A stretch of 64,000 nt of DNA, taken from NCBI GenBank assembly GCA_020226215.1, contig CM035232.1, positions 81,668,544 through 81,732,543 of the forward strand. Direction: 5' to 3'. Positions 1 to 12,161 of the stretch are shown here, piece after piece; positions within the stretch are counted from its first letter, which is position 1, and every line of letters starts with the position of its first letter. The notes under the pieces are model-generated. The model did no database searches and was not told the origin of the DNA. It saw only the letters and a program-made list of their open reading frames with translations. Source of the stretch: Sindora glabra (taxonomy: Eukaryota; Streptophyta; Magnoliopsida; Fabales; Fabaceae). The position numbers were made by a program, and so were the translations under genes.

Positions 1-1989
1 CATATTTGGGATGTGATGGCTAGGAAGGTTAGGATAGTTGCTAAGACAGTTTTGGGTGAATCAAAAGGTTTTGGACCGAGAGATAAAGAATCTTGGTAGT
101 GGAATGAAATTGTGCAGGAAAAGGTCAAAACCAAAAGGGAATATTTTAAGGCTTTGCATGTGTGTAACAATGCGGAGAATTGGGAAAGGTATCGGATGGC
201 TAGGAAGGAGATTAAAAAGGCAGTGAGTGAGGCATGATCTAAAGCTTTTGAGAAGTTCTATCGAGATTTAGGGACAAAGAATGGAGAACGAAAGATTTAC
301 AAGCTTGCCAAAAATAGGGAAAGAAAATCAAGAGACTTGGATCGAGTAAGGTGTATTAAGGATGAAGAAGGACAAGTTCTACTCATAGATGAAGATATCA
401 AAGAAAGATGGGGGAAGTACTTTTACAAACTTTTTAATGACAAGCAAGGAGTGATTAGGGATATGGGAGGATTAAAAACCCAAGAGGAAGAACAGAATTT
501 AGCTTATTATCGTAGGATTCGAGTTGGGGAGGTAACAGAAGCTCTTAAGAGGATGGATAATGATAAAACCGTTGATCCGGATGTTATTCCTATTGAAGTT
601 TGGAAATGTTTAGGAGAGGAAGGTATTTTTTGGCTCACCAAGTTATTTAATGAAATTTTGAGGTCTAAGAAAATGCCAAATGAGTGGAGGAAGAGTATTT
701 TGATGCCTATATACAAGAATAAAGAAGATATTCAGAACTGTACAAACTATCGAGGGATAAAACTTATGAGCCATACTATGAAATTATTAGAAAAAGTAAT
801 TGAGCGTAGATTAAGAGACGAGACTAAGATTGCAGAGAACTAATTTGGATTTATGCCAAAAAGGTTTACAACAGAGGCTATTTATCTTCTACGAGGGTTG
901 ATGGAAAGGTATCGAAGTAAAGAAAGAGATTTACATATGGTTTTCATTGACCTAGAAAAAGCTTATGATCGGGTATCAAGAGAAGTGTTGTGGAAGGCTT
1001 TAGAGAAGAAAAGAGTTCGTGTCGCATATATTCGGGCTATACAGGACATGTATGATGGAGTAATTACAAGTGTAAGAACTCTTGGAGGAGAGACAAAGGA
1101 CTTCACTATAAGGATAGGTTTACATCAGGGTTTAGCTTTGAGTCCTTATTTGTTTAATCTAGTCTTAGATGTTCTTACTAGAGACATACAGGAGAATATT
1201 TCTAAATGTATGCTATTTGCAGATGATATAGTCTTGATTGAGGAATCGCAGGAAGAGGTTAATTATAAATTGGAGCTTTGGAAACAGGCATTGAAATCAA
1301 AAGATTTTCGCTTGAGTAGGAGTAAGACGGAGTATATTCATTGCAAGTTTAACAAGAAGTAAGATAGAAATGATTTGGAGATAAGAATTGGAGATCACAT
1401 CATACCGCAAATATCTAAATTTAAGTATTTGGGATTTTTTTTACAAAACGATGGGGAAATTGACGGAGATGTCACACACAGGATACAAGCTGGATGGTTA
1501 AAATGGAGAAAGGCATTTGGAGTGATTTGTGACCGTAAAGTACCTACTAAACTTAAAGGGAAGTTTTATCGGAGTGCTATACGACCAGTTATGCTCTATG
1601 GTAGTGAATGGTGGGCTCTAAAGGGACAACAAGAGTAAAAAATAGAGGTAGTAGAAATGAAAATGTTAAGGTAGATGTGTGGTTATACAAGAAAGGACAA
1701 GATAAGAAATGATTATATACGAGGGCATATTGACGCGGCACCTATTGAGGAGAAGATGATAGAAAATCGGTTAAGGTGGTTTGGCCATGTATAAAGAAGG
1801 CCATTGGAGACACCAGTAAGGAGAGTTGGTCACATGATCTTTAGCCTTGTGAAAAAGTGCAGAGGGAGGCCAAAGAGGACATTAAATGAAGTTATAAAAA
1901 AGGATCTCTTGGTGAATAATATCACCGAAGACTTGGCTTTTGATAGAGCCCAATGGCGTTGTGTGATCCATATAGCCGACCCCACTTAG
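1..1989 (+). pseudogene. LINE reverse transcriptase, nonsense-riddled but in one frame
   Basis: The product is a non-LTR reverse transcriptase that would have copied LINE RNA by target-primed reverse transcription. Recognisable parts are an N-terminal linker (337-560), the RT fingers with the MPIYKNKEDIQNCTNYRGI motif (705-765), FGFMP (847-861), the FIDLEKAYDRV motif (943-975), GLHQG (1117-1131) and the catalytic FADD box (1216-1227). The C-terminal thumb and connection extend to about 1989. In-frame stops occur at 97, 235, 841, 1360, 1636, 1672, 1792 and 1987. No frameshift is needed anywhere. Several stops fall where RT relatives have Trp, Gln or Arg codons (for example TGG-TAG-TGG at 94-102 and TAA before FGFMP), so they fit C-to-T or G-to-A changes. 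The upstream endonuclease domain would lie outside the window. Confidence 0.8.
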
Positions 1990-2023
1990 TGGGATAAGGC
2001 TTTGTTATTGTTGTTGTATTACA
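1..2023 (+). mobile_element. RTE-type non-LTR retrotransposon (LINE), 3' part
   Basis: The 3' part of a LINE runs off the left edge of the window. One reading frame (frame 1) can be followed from base 1 to 1989 through a reverse transcriptase. The sequence then ends in a short TTG-rich tail (about 2000-2017), which is typical of RTE-clade elements, rather than in poly(A). Immediately after the tail the sequence matches the inside of the copia-1 LTR, so the LINE appears to have inserted there. The 5' junction and TSD are outside the window. The RTE assignment rests on the RT motifs, the C-terminal RRPVRR/GRPKRT-like region and the TTG tail. Confidence 0.8.
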
Positions 2024-2097
2024 ATTTTTATGTACAAATAGACTTCCTAACTGTAGTTGGTTAAGCCCTTTTCAATAATTCAAGTGTATTAGAGGCT
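2024..2097 (+). repeat. copia-1 5' LTR remnant plus primer-binding-like site
   Basis: Bases about 2031-2082 resemble the last part of the 3' LTR at about 13930-13983. Both have AAATAGA, then a short variable stretch, then TTTCAAnTAATTCA in the same order. Bases 2085-2097 (GTGTATTAGAGGC) look like a decayed version of the usual plant initiator-Met primer site, TGGTATCAGAGC. The LTR start is missing because the LINE 3' end abuts at about 2023. Confidence 0.5.
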
Positions 2098-2528
2098 TCA
2101 CATTGAGAGACTCTGCTTTTATTACCATCTTAGTCTATTTCCAAAATTATTCTCTAGCAAATCCAAAAATTTCAGCATCAAAACCAAATCACCTATTTTT
2201 TCAGCAAAATAGAACCTAGAAAATCACAAATCAAAAACCAAAATTGCCCTTAAGTAAAAACCAGAAACCTAGACACCTAGCACGTAGCATTTTGCAACTA
2301 TCTAGCACAATTCCTAGAGCATTACAAGGTTTTTTGTGAAACCACTTGTATAGACCTATTTGTTGGCTACTTTTTGGCAAAGGCCATTGGTGTGTGCATC
2401 ACACTGCCACTTTATCATACGTATGTGAGCATCATGCACTGCTTCTACACCTGCGTGTGAGTTACACATGCTCTTGTGCCTTGGTTGCCTTTTCTCGTTG
2501 ACTTTGCCTGTGGTATCAATTCATCAAT
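2098..2528. other. copia-1 leader, no readable gene
   Basis: This AT-rich leader lies between the presumed primer site and the first readable protease codons. No gag domain or zinc knuckle could be read in any frame. The stretch is too short for a full copia gag (usually about 300 codons), so gag is probably deleted. Confidence 0.4.
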
Positions 2529-5016
2529 TTGAGCAACGAAACTCTACTTTCTCAAATAGCTAGATCAGTTGCTATTTTTATTCTTTTTTTTTTTCCAAAG
2601 TGTGAAGCATCAATCATAAGTTTCTCATCTGGTATTATTTCTTCCTTTTTGTTTGACAATCATATAACATGTCAATCTCATTCAGTATTGGCATCTTTTG
2701 ACCCCTGGGTACTTGATTCAGGAGCTTTTGATCATATAATTAGTAATTGATTCTTATTTACCCAATTTAATTGTATTAATAAATCTCTTTCTACAATTAC
2801 CTCAGTAGATACATCTAAAATTGTTACCCAAAGTATCGATCAAGTAAAATTCCTTCCTTTTTTACTATTATAATTAGTTCTTTATGTACTTAGTTGCCCT
2901 TTCAATTTAATTTCAATTAGTGAACTTATGTGTACTCTTAGTTATTCTGTGACTTTCACTACTGAATCTTTTGTTATATAGGATCAGAGTATGGGAATGA
3001 CAATTGGTTTGAGTATGAGTCATAGAGATTTTATTACATCAAACCAGCTTCGATATTTTGTGCTGCTGCTGAATATTTCGAGTTACTTCACTATTATATA
3101 GGATATCCAAGTATTGGAAAACTTCACAAAATAATTCCTAGTTTTTTAACTCTAAAGTCTTGAGAGTGCAAGTTTTGTCTAGTTAGTAAGCATGTACACA
3201 ATTTATTTCCTAGTAGAACTCAAAATAGAGCTGAGTCTTTGTTTTTTTGTTGTTCATTTTGATATTTGGGGTCCAAGTTGTGTTACTTGAACTTTAAGAT
3301 TTTGGTATTTCGTTACATTTATTGATGATTAGTCTCAATGCACTTGGTTATATTTAATGAAAGATTGTTCTGAATTATTTTCAATTTTGAATTTTATTTA
3401 TTTTGAAATACATAATCAAATTGATTTTAAAATTTGCATATTTTAGAGTGATAATGCTTGAGAATATTTTTCTACATCTTTCTTTTATTTTATGTTCTTC
3501 GAAGGAATTCTTCATCAATTCACATGTGCACATGCACCTTAACAAAATATCATTGTTGAAAGAAAGAATCGACATTTATTTGAAATTGCACAAACTCTTT
3601 TGTTGCATATAAATGTTTGTTTTCATTTTTAGGCAAATGTTGTACGCATAGCATGTTATTTAATTAAATGCATGCCATTTGTTTTAAATAATCAGATTCT
3701 TTACTCTTTAGTTTTTCTCCAAAAGAACTTATATATAAATTTCCTCTTCATGTGTTTGGATGTACCTGTTTTGTTTGAGTTCTCTCCAAGAAGAGACAAA
3801 TTATATCCTAAATTCATAAAATTTTCCTTTCTAAGACATTTAAGATTGCAAAAAGGGTATAATTATTATTCACCAATTTTATGTAAATTTTTTTATTACT
3901 GCTAATGTCACATTCAAGTCTTATACCTTTTTCTCTTCCACCAAATCTACCCTTGTAACTAAGGTTTTATCCATTCTTTTTTATGATCTTATACTTGCAT
4001 CTTCTCTATTTTCACAAAACAAGCCTTCTATTACTTATCAACGACAACTTCATCTAGCTTAGGTTGTTGAAGCTTTACCACTAGTCCAAATTATTGAAAA
4101 AGACCCTAAACTTAAATCCTAAAGACCTTATAGACTTATCTTCTATTCTAATCTTATCTTTGGAATCCAATTCATTAGAAAATTCTATTTACTTTGAAAA
4201 GATAACCATTCTACTTGAAATCCATATCCTCTTTATAATTTTTTGAGTTGCCATTGTTTGTCCACATCTCAACATGCTTTTGTTTTTACCTTGTCCTTTG
4301 TTTCCATTCCTAAAACCATGTTGGAAGCTTTCTTTCTCACCCAAGGTGGTGTCAAGCAATATTGGATAAAATGATTGTATTACACACTAGTGGTGTATGG
4401 GATTTAGCACCTTTGCTTATTGACAAATCTTCAGTTGGCTGTTAAATATTTATCATTAAAGTTGGCTCTAATGAAAAGATTGATTCGTTAAAAGCTTGAT
4501 TGGTAGTAAAGGATTATATTTAGATTTTTGGTTTGGAATTGTGATACATTCTCATTAGTTACAAAAATTTAGTTCATCTTTTTTTCTTTCCAGCTGCCAT
4601 TTGTCATTAGCCTTTACATTAATTAGATATTAAAAATGCCTTCTTGTATAATGATTTTAAGGATGAAGTTTACATGGAGCAACCACTAGGATTTGTTGTT
4701 TAGGAAGGAAACTTGTCTAATATATAAATTATGAAAATCTCTCTATGACCTTAAATGATTTTCATAAGCTTGATTTGGAAGATTCAGTAAAGTTGTCCAA
4801 GATCTTGACATGTAGTAGAGTGAAGTTGATTATTTTGTCTTTTATCACTCCTTTATTTTTTGTCAAATATATCTAATTGTTTATGTTGATGATGTAATAA
4901 TCATAGGAGATAAGGGTATTGAACAGCTTAAATGGCATCTGTCTGATCACTTCCAGACTAATGATCTAGAGAAACTTCAATATTTTTTTGGCATTAAGGT
5001 AGTACAATTTCAATCT

Positions 5017-5053
<37 letters not shown>

Positions 5054-5216
5054 GGAAATATGCTCTTGATATAGCAAGTGAAACAAGCATGATGGAGTGC
5101 AAACTAATTGACACATTTATGAATTCAAATGTAAAACTTCTGCTAAATTAGAGGGAGTCTTTTGTAGATTCAAGAAGATATCAAAGGTTTGTTGGGAAGT
5201 TGAATTATTTCACATT
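2529..5216 (+). pseudogene. copia-1 pol, left part (protease, integrase, RT)
   Basis: Fragments read in changing frames with many stops. The protease motif WVLDSGAFDHI is near 2702-2737. A decayed pre-integrase zinc region with CKFC is near 3170. The integrase end, with VERKNRHL near 3555 and the following C-terminal domain, reaches about 3890. The RT carries a decayed KMPSCIMILRM region near 4630-4670, YVDDVIIIG near 4881 and VGKLNY near 5192. RT ends abruptly at the hAT insertion. The order PR-IN-RT-RNase H is diagnostic of Ty1/copia. The catalytic YVDD is preserved although the gene is clearly dead. Confidence 0.75.
5019..5050. repeat. (TA)n microsatellite in copia-1 RT
   Basis: About 15 TA units lie inside the former RT coding region, just after YFFGIKVVQFQSG. 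This is a local expansion and interrupts the domain. Confidence 0.85.
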
Positions 5217-6169
5217 CAAAGTTGTTAAAATCCTAGATCTTATCTAGGATTGGATGGGGGGGCTGAGATTCTAATTCATGGGATCATAAGTAGAATTATA
5301 AGATCCTACCTATAATGAACATATACATAAATTTATACATATATATATGCTTCCTAAAATATTAAATATGGGCAAAAAAATTTCAAACATCCATAATTTA
5401 GATAAAATAAAGGTCTTATACAATAAGCAAAAGTCCTCTAACATGTTGTAAATAAAAAACAACATGAGCAATGTCAAGATTCAAGCATAACAACCATGTA
5501 TAAAACAAAATCCAAGAGGTTTATCATTTAAGCAATTCATTGATATAAAAAAAATCCAAGTTTTCATCTTCCATGGGATTTTCATCATCATTGTTAGTAT
5601 TCTCCTCTTTTTCAATTTCATCACCATCATCTTGAAAGTCTAGATCTAAATAATCTCTAGACGCACCATCTACATTGCTAGCAACGTCCCCACTTCATAA
5701 TTTTCATTTTTCACCTCTAGATCATGTGCCTCATTATCACCATTCAACTCCAACCTTTCATTGGTAGATTCATCATCCTTGACAATCCATTTATCATCAA
5801 AAGAAATATTATCTATGTCATAATTCATATCTTTCCTAGCATGTTTTCTCTCCATTAATTTGGAGTTGTACATGACAAAAATAATATCATTCATTTTCTT
5901 TTGGTGTAAACGATTTCTTCTCTGTGTGAACCTAAACAAATTAGGGAAAAAATAAGAAATGAGATTTATCTGCAAAAACAAAGATGTGTAAACTCATAAT
6001 TTATAAAATTTTACCATATCAAAAGCACTTCAATTTCTTTCACATCCAAAAAAACTGAGTTAAGCTCAACATTCTTGTTGCAAATTTTTGCAATTCTGGA
6101 TATTCATACCCATATGAATCCCACCATTCAGCAAGTGCTTTTTGAGTTCTCATATTTTTTGCTGCTCTA

Positions 6170-6327
6170 AAGGGTAAGCCCAGTGCATGGATTCCCACCT
6201 AGTGGGGTTTGGGGAGGGTAGATGTATGCAGCCTTACCCCTATAATTTGAGAAGCTGTTTCTAAGATTTGAACTTGTGACCTCCAAGTCATAAGGCGGCA
6301 ACTTTACCATTGCGCCAAGGCTCACCC
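6170..6327 (-). mobile_element. tRNA-derived SINE (Au SINE-like)
   Basis: On the - strand this 158-bp element starts GGGTGAGCCTTGGCGCAATG. It carries a Pol III box A-like segment (TGGCGCAATGGTAAAG) and a box B-like segment (GGTCACAAGTTCAAATC), followed by GGGTAAGGCTGCATACAT. It ends GGGCTTACCC with a short T run. This layout and wording match the plant Au SINE family as I know it. It is flanked on both sides by the identical 20-mer TCATATTTTTTGCTGCTCTA (6150-6169 and 6328-6347), a perfect TSD. It lies in the transposase coding region just before the C-terminal dimerisation domain. Confidence 0.9.
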
Positions 6328-6861
6328 TCATATTTTTTGCTGCTCTACTACCAAAAAATCCTCTTACATGTTTGAAATCTTCAAGTTGCTTATCAATCTT
6401 ATTGAACTCCTTATCATCAGGCACCATCCTCTCCATACATTGATATAGTTTGCATTTGACTTCTCCATTTGCTTTAAAATTACTACTATAATGGAAGTGA
6501 GGATTTAAGTAATAGGATACAGCATGCAAAGGCCTATGGAGTTGAGCATCCCATGTTTTATCAATAATATCCCACAATGGTTGGTAGATAAAAAAATTAT
6601 ATAAATAAAATTAGATTTCGTTTATATGTATAAGGAAAAAAATTAAATTACTGAATATCTAAATAAACAAAAAAATAAGTGATATTTACTTTTTTTTGAC
6701 ATTTTTGAAACTTGCTTGTAGTGTTTCTTTAGCATAATCCATCTCCTCATAAATAAATCCCTTGGCTGGTCTTTCATTTGAATCCACCATACGAAGCACT
6801 TTGATAAGAGGATAGACAACTTTCAAGCATACCATCATATTTTTCTAAAATCTACCATTTG

Positions 6862-7043
6862 AAACATAATTTTCAACCATCTTTCCATTCTTTGTTTTTG
6901 CAAAATGGCTAGAATTCCATTGTATAAACCCAAACATTGCCATTACCATCTAAAACATAATTCTCAACCATATTTCCATTCTTTGTTTTTGTAAAATGGC
7001 TAGAATTCCATTGTGTAGACCCAAACATTGACATCAATGCTCC
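6862..7043. repeat. 91-bp tandem duplication in the hAT transposase
   Basis: Two adjacent copies (6862-6952 and 6953-7043) share AAACATAATT(T/C)TCAACCAT and later AATGGCTAGAATTCCATTGT in the same register, with a period of 91 bp. The period is not a multiple of three, so the duplication also shifts the transposase frame. Confidence 0.85.
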
Positions 7044-8094
7044 TTTATTATCCAAAAGGCACCCCAAAGTCAAATGAGTAGTGACAAATCGAGTGACAAT
7101 TGGCCTAATCAAGTCTTTCCCTTTAGTGAAAGTCTTCAGCATGGAAATCAATAAAGCCTTTGAATAAACAAAAGTTGTGATTTTTCTTTCTTTTTTTTTA
7201 TTGTCTCATTGTGAACCTTGATATTTTTCTCAAAATCCTCCAACATTAAATCAATACACTGTGCTGCACAAGTAGTCTAATGTAGTTTTTTCCTTTTCTC
7301 CATTAACATTTGCCCAACTGTTTTATAATGTGTAGCATTGTTTGTGATAACTTGGACAACATTTTCTTCACCAACTTCTACAACTTCATCTATCATTTTG
7401 AAAATTTTATCTATAGTTTTGCATATGTCTAAAGCATTTATAGATTTTAGAAACACCATCCCTTTATGGCTATTCACTAGAAAATTATAAATGGATCTTC
7501 TCTTTTTATCAATCCATCTATCTATTACGATTATGCATCTTGTTTTCTTCCATTCAGCTTTGTGCTTTGCTAGTAATTCTTCTGTATGAGTCATTTCCTA
7601 CTTCAAATACTTTTCTCTAATATCATGATATAATGGTGGCTTGAATCCAATTCCATATTTTCCAATCAAGTAGCACATTTTCTCAAATTCAGAATTCTTT
7701 ATACAATTGAAAGGTATGGTACTTGTGTAAAAAAATTTAGCAACTTGTTGACATGCTTCTTTCCTCAAATCCTTTTTATACATCTGATTAATGGTTGATT
7801 GCGTGCTTTGACCTATATTTCTTCTCTTGAATATAAATGCCAATGCCACATCCTTCTCCTGTCCTCTTTCCCCAATTCCTACTTTATTAGTATCCTATAT
7901 GCTATCCTCTCCTCCATCAAACCCATACCTTTTTTTGGAGCTTGATTTTTCCTCCATATCAATCAAAATTTGCAACATAAGCTTTTTTACATCATCAGGA
8001 ATAGAACTGCAAGCACCTATATCTTTTTTTGTAAGCGGTAAACATCTCTTGTTAAAATCTTCTTACAATATTTGTATTTAATCTACCTAGTATC

Positions 8095-8224
8095 TGTTAG
8101 TAGATAAGTAGCATTATGTCCCATATCACTTATGTTTTATGATATGTATTCTCTGTTATATTATATATAATGACTGCCTAACTCAATTGAGGATATGACA
8201 TTATAAATTTTCCTCTAATCAACA
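8095..8224 (+). repeat. copia-2 5' LTR
   Basis: It starts TGTTAGTAGATAAGTAGC and ends CTAATCAACA, giving the canonical TG...CA ends. The AT-rich middle (TATATTATATATAATG) could hold the promoter TATA element. It matches the LTR at 12162-12290. Confidence 0.93.
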
Positions 8225-8240
8225 TGGTATCAGAGGCTTC
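8225..8240 (+). promoter_or_regulatory. copia-2 primer-binding site
   Basis: TGGTATCAGAGGCTTC directly abuts the LTR end. It corresponds to the plant initiator-Met tRNA primer site (TGGTATCAGAGC) with one inserted G. Confidence 0.85.
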
Positions 8241-8749
8241 TAGATATTCTTCTCCCACTCTGATTTAACAAAAAAAAGAAGAGAAAATCCATTTATTTTT
8301 TTTTATGTGACTAAAAAAGTCACAGTGGGACCAGCGGCAAACTAATCTGCATATTAGAGGAAGCCCAGATCATGGCGGTGTTGTGGTAGCAGTGTAAAGT
8401 GTTAAAAGAGAGTGGCGGAGTACTGTTCAGAGCCGTTGGAGGGGTTCCAACCACCGGAAAGAAGATCTGGGCACACCGGCAGATAGATCGTGGTGAGGTG
8501 ATCCAAGTGGGGTGGCGTGTGACGCGCGTGTTGTACGGAGGCGCGTGAGGCACACACGCAAAGGATTTGGGTAGCTCGTGACGGCGCGCGAGAGTGCGTT
8601 TAGAGGTGACCTTTGCTCGGGTACTGTTTCGGAGGTCAGTGAATCATTCTATGAACTTGGTTTTGCGATTCTGTGCCTCCAAGCAATATTTTTCTATTTT
8701 TCGGGTAATTTTCTATTTTCCTTAATTTGCTGGCTGGATAAATTTCATC
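8241..8749. other. copia-2 leader
   Basis: The untranslated leader runs from the primer site to the first ATG of the gag remnant. It is noticeably more GC-rich than its surroundings (8320-8640, several CG dinucleotides such as GACGCGCGTG). The - strand open frame there (8320-8553) has no recognisable domain and is treated as a shadow. Confidence 0.5.
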
Positions 8750-11700
8750 ATGGATACTGGTTCTAATGTCACAAACAAGTTTGGAGGTCCTGATAGCCCA
8801 GAAAAATCAAGAAACAATGGTAAAGTACTGTCCGATAGTGAATATGCTGAATATTTGCAATTAAAGGCCTCTTTATAGTCACCATCTACTCAATTCACTG
8901 CCTCAATAGTTCAAATTGTCTCAATAGTTCAAACAGATAATCTTATTGCATGTCTTTCCAATTCCAATTCTAGATGGGTCATTGATTCTGGAGCCACTGA
9001 TCATATGATGGGTTAAATAAGTATCGTGTCTTCCTTCAATACCTCTTATCCTTATCACGTTACTTTAGCCAATGAGTCTATTGCTTCTGTTATTGGAAGT
9101 GGTATGGTTAATGTTACTTCTGATATTTCTTTATCCAACGTTTTGTGTCTTTCAAATTTCCTGTTCAATTTACTTTCAGTCAGCCAAATTACACGTACTT
9201 ATAATTGTGGTATTTTCTTCTTTCCTGATTATTGTGTGTTTTAGGATCTGTTGACAAAGAAGATTTTTGGTAGGGGATATGAATCTGGAGGATTGTACAT
9301 ACTAGATGATAAAGTTACTCAATCAATTGCTGCTGCTGTTGCCACCCCCACTCCACATCAGTTGCATTGTCGTTTTGGTCACCCTTTATTGGTATCTTTA
9401 TGAAAGTTATGCCCTAACTTAGAATCTGTTTCTCATTTAGATTGTGAGTTTTGTCAATTTGCTAAACAACATCGTCAATCATATGTTCCTAGAATTAATA
9501 AGCGGGTTTCATCTCCATTTGAGTTAATACATTCAGATATTTGGGGGCCATGCCCAGTTGCTTCAAAATCTGGTTTTCATTATTGTGTCTTTTGTGGATG
9601 ATTATTCAAGAATAACTTAGCTTTATTTAATGTAAAATCGTTTAGATTTGTTTCATATCTTTCATACTTTTCATGCTGAAGTTATAAATCAGTTTCACAC
9701 AACTATTCATAGTTTTCGAAGTGATAATGTTGAAGAGTATTTCTCTGCTATCACAGCATAGTATAATTCATCAGTCATCTTGTGTTGTTACTCCGCAATA
9801 AAATGGAGTAGCTGAACGAAAAAATCGACATTTAATTAAAGTTTTTCGTGCCCTTTTATTTCAAATGAAGGTTCCTAAAGTTTTTTGGGCAAATGCAGTT
9901 TCTACAGCTTGTTTTTTGATAAATTGCATGCCTTTTTTAGTCCTTGATGGTCAGGTACCTTTTTCTATTTTGTTCCCCTCTAAGTCCTTATTTCCTATTC
10001 TTCCTCGTATTTTTGGGTGTACATGTTTCGTTCATTATAATTGTCTACAGGTATCCAAATTGGATTCTTGGTCTTTGAAATGTGTTTTTCTTGGATATTC
10101 TTGTACTAAAAAAGGGTATCGGTGTTTTTCCTCTGACTTAAATCGTTACATTGTATCTTCTGATGTTACATTTTTTGAATTTAGTTCATTCTTTAGGTCT
10201 TCTCCATCTTCTTGCGCCTTGCTAGATTCAAAACCTGTTGATAAATACTTCCTTGTATCTCCTCCCTCACAAAATCTACAGGTTTCTCCACACCCGAATT
10301 GGATTCGACCTCCCATTAAATATGTTTACTCTCGTAGAGTGCAGGTACCTTCAGCAGCTCTTCCACCAGAAAAGCCATAATCATCTAGTCCAAACTTCAT
10401 TCCAAATGATCCGTCAACTTTATCTCCCCTACCGGCTCCTTCTTCATCAAATCCTCCTCCTGTATCTTTTGATTTGGATCTACCTATTGCTCTTCGAAAA
10501 GGTATTCGTACTTGTACCCAGAAAGGTAACTCTAACCACCCGTATTCCATTTCAAACTATGTGTCATATTCTTCTTTACCTACTTCTTCTCGATCTTTTA
10601 TTGCCTCTTTAGACAGTATTACTGTGCTTAAGTCATATTTCGAAGCTCTTTCTCATGATGGGTGGCGTGCTGCTATGGAGGAAGAAATGACAGCTCTTGA
10701 GGCAAATCAAACATGAGATCTTATGCTTTTACCTGATGGTAAACAATCCATTGGTTGTAAATGGGTATTTATTGTGAAAGTGCACTCGAATGGTTCTGTT
10801 GCTCGTTTGAAAGCTCGTTTAGTAGTTAAGGGATATGCTCAGACCTATGGTATTGATTATTCAGAGACCTTTTCCCCCGTGGCCAAAATTACTTAAATTC
10901 GATTGCTTATCTCTCTTGTTGCTACTAATAACTGATCTCTTCACCAGTTGGATGCTAAAAATGCCTTTTTATATGGAAATTTGCATGAAGAAGTGTATAT
11001 GGAGCAACCACCTGCGTTTGTTGCTTAGGGAGAGTGTGACAAGGTACTACGTTTGAAGAAATCATTATATGGGTTGAAGCAATCTCCTCGAACTTGGTTT
11101 GGAAGATTCAGTGAAGCAGTGACAGAATTCGAAATGAAAAAAAGTGATCATGATCACTCTGTATTTTACAAGCAATCTAATTCAGGATGTATTCTTCTAA
11201 TTGTATATGTTGATGATATTGTGATTACTGGGAGTGACAAACTGGGTATTTCGCAATTAAAAGCTTTTCTTCAAGCTAAATTCCAGACTAGGAACACTTC
11301 GATATTTCTTAGGCATTGAGATTGCTTGAGGAAGGAAAGGAATTTTTTTGTCTTGAAGAAAATATGTGCTTAACCTCTTGAATGAAACAGGGATGATTGG
11401 TGCTAAACTATACGAAACTCTTATGATTACAAATGTGAAGCTTAGTCCGGAAGATGGGGAGTTATTTGAAGATCCTGAGCGATATAGGAGATTGGTAGGA
11501 AAATTGAATTACCTTATTATAACTAGGCCTGACATTGCCTTTCCGGTAAGTGTAGTTAGTTAGTTTATGAACTCTTCAAGAATCTCTCACTGGGATGGTC
11601 TTACACACATTTTGAAGTATTTGAAGAAGGCACCTAGTCGAGGAATTTTATATAAAAATCATGGTCATTGCAGAGTGGAAGTTTTTTCTGATGCAGATTG

Positions 11701-12153
11701 GGCAGGATGTCCTATAGATCGAAGATCTACTTTTGGGTATTGTGTGTTTGTTGGAGGAAATCTTGTGTCGTGGAAAAGTAAGAAAAAAGCAGTTATATCT
11801 CGCTCTAGTGCAGAGTCTGAATACTGAGTTATGACTCATGTTACATATGAACTTGTATGGGTTGCTTACCTTCTTTAGCAACTTGGCATCAAAACTCATG
11901 GAATTATGCAATTGTGGTGTGACAATCGAGCTGCTATTCATATTGTTTCAAATTCGATTTTTTATAAACGAACTAAGCATGTAGAGGTTGACTGTCACTT
12001 TGTTAGGCAGAAGTTACAAGAAGGGGTTATCGGTCTTAGACATATTAGAACTGGGGAACAATTAGCTGATTTATTTATTAAGGCTCTTCCAGGAAAACGG
12101 GTTGATGAAATTTGTAAAAAGTTGGGTATAATTGATATTTATAGCTCAGCTTG
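8750..12153 (+). pseudogene. copia-2 gag remnant and pol polyprotein, broken
   Basis: From the ATG at 8750 (MDTGSN) only about 70 codons precede the protease motif WVIDSGATDHM (8978-9010), so most of gag is missing. Next come the pre-integrase HHCC zinc finger (CRFGHP near 9370, CEFCQFAKQHR near 9452) and the integrase core. Asp is visible at IHSDIWGP and RSDN, and Glu at GVAERKNR. The integrase C-terminus spans 9865-10340. The RT has VARLKARLVVKGYAQ (10798-10842), the catalytic YVDD (11206-11217) and VGKLNYL. RNase H has DADWAGCP, SRSSAESEY and CDNRAA, ending KLGIIDIYSSA. Stops and at least two frameshifts (about 11300 between RT and RNase H, and in integrase) disable it. Confidence 0.88.
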
Positions 12154-12161
12154 AGGGGGAG

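Noticed and set aside
6167..6577. Open frame suggesting an unusual transposase C-terminus ending YIYPPQTPLGG
   Set aside because: The last third is a translation of the SINE insertion, not transposase.
8320..8553. Pro-rich open frame on the - strand
   Set aside because: It lies in the GC-richer leader of copia-2, between primer site and gag remnant, and has no domain.
10326..10550. - strand open frame over copia-2 and the alternative + frame 10238-10612
   Set aside because: Both are shadows of the copia-2 integrase-to-RT linker, which is read in another + frame.
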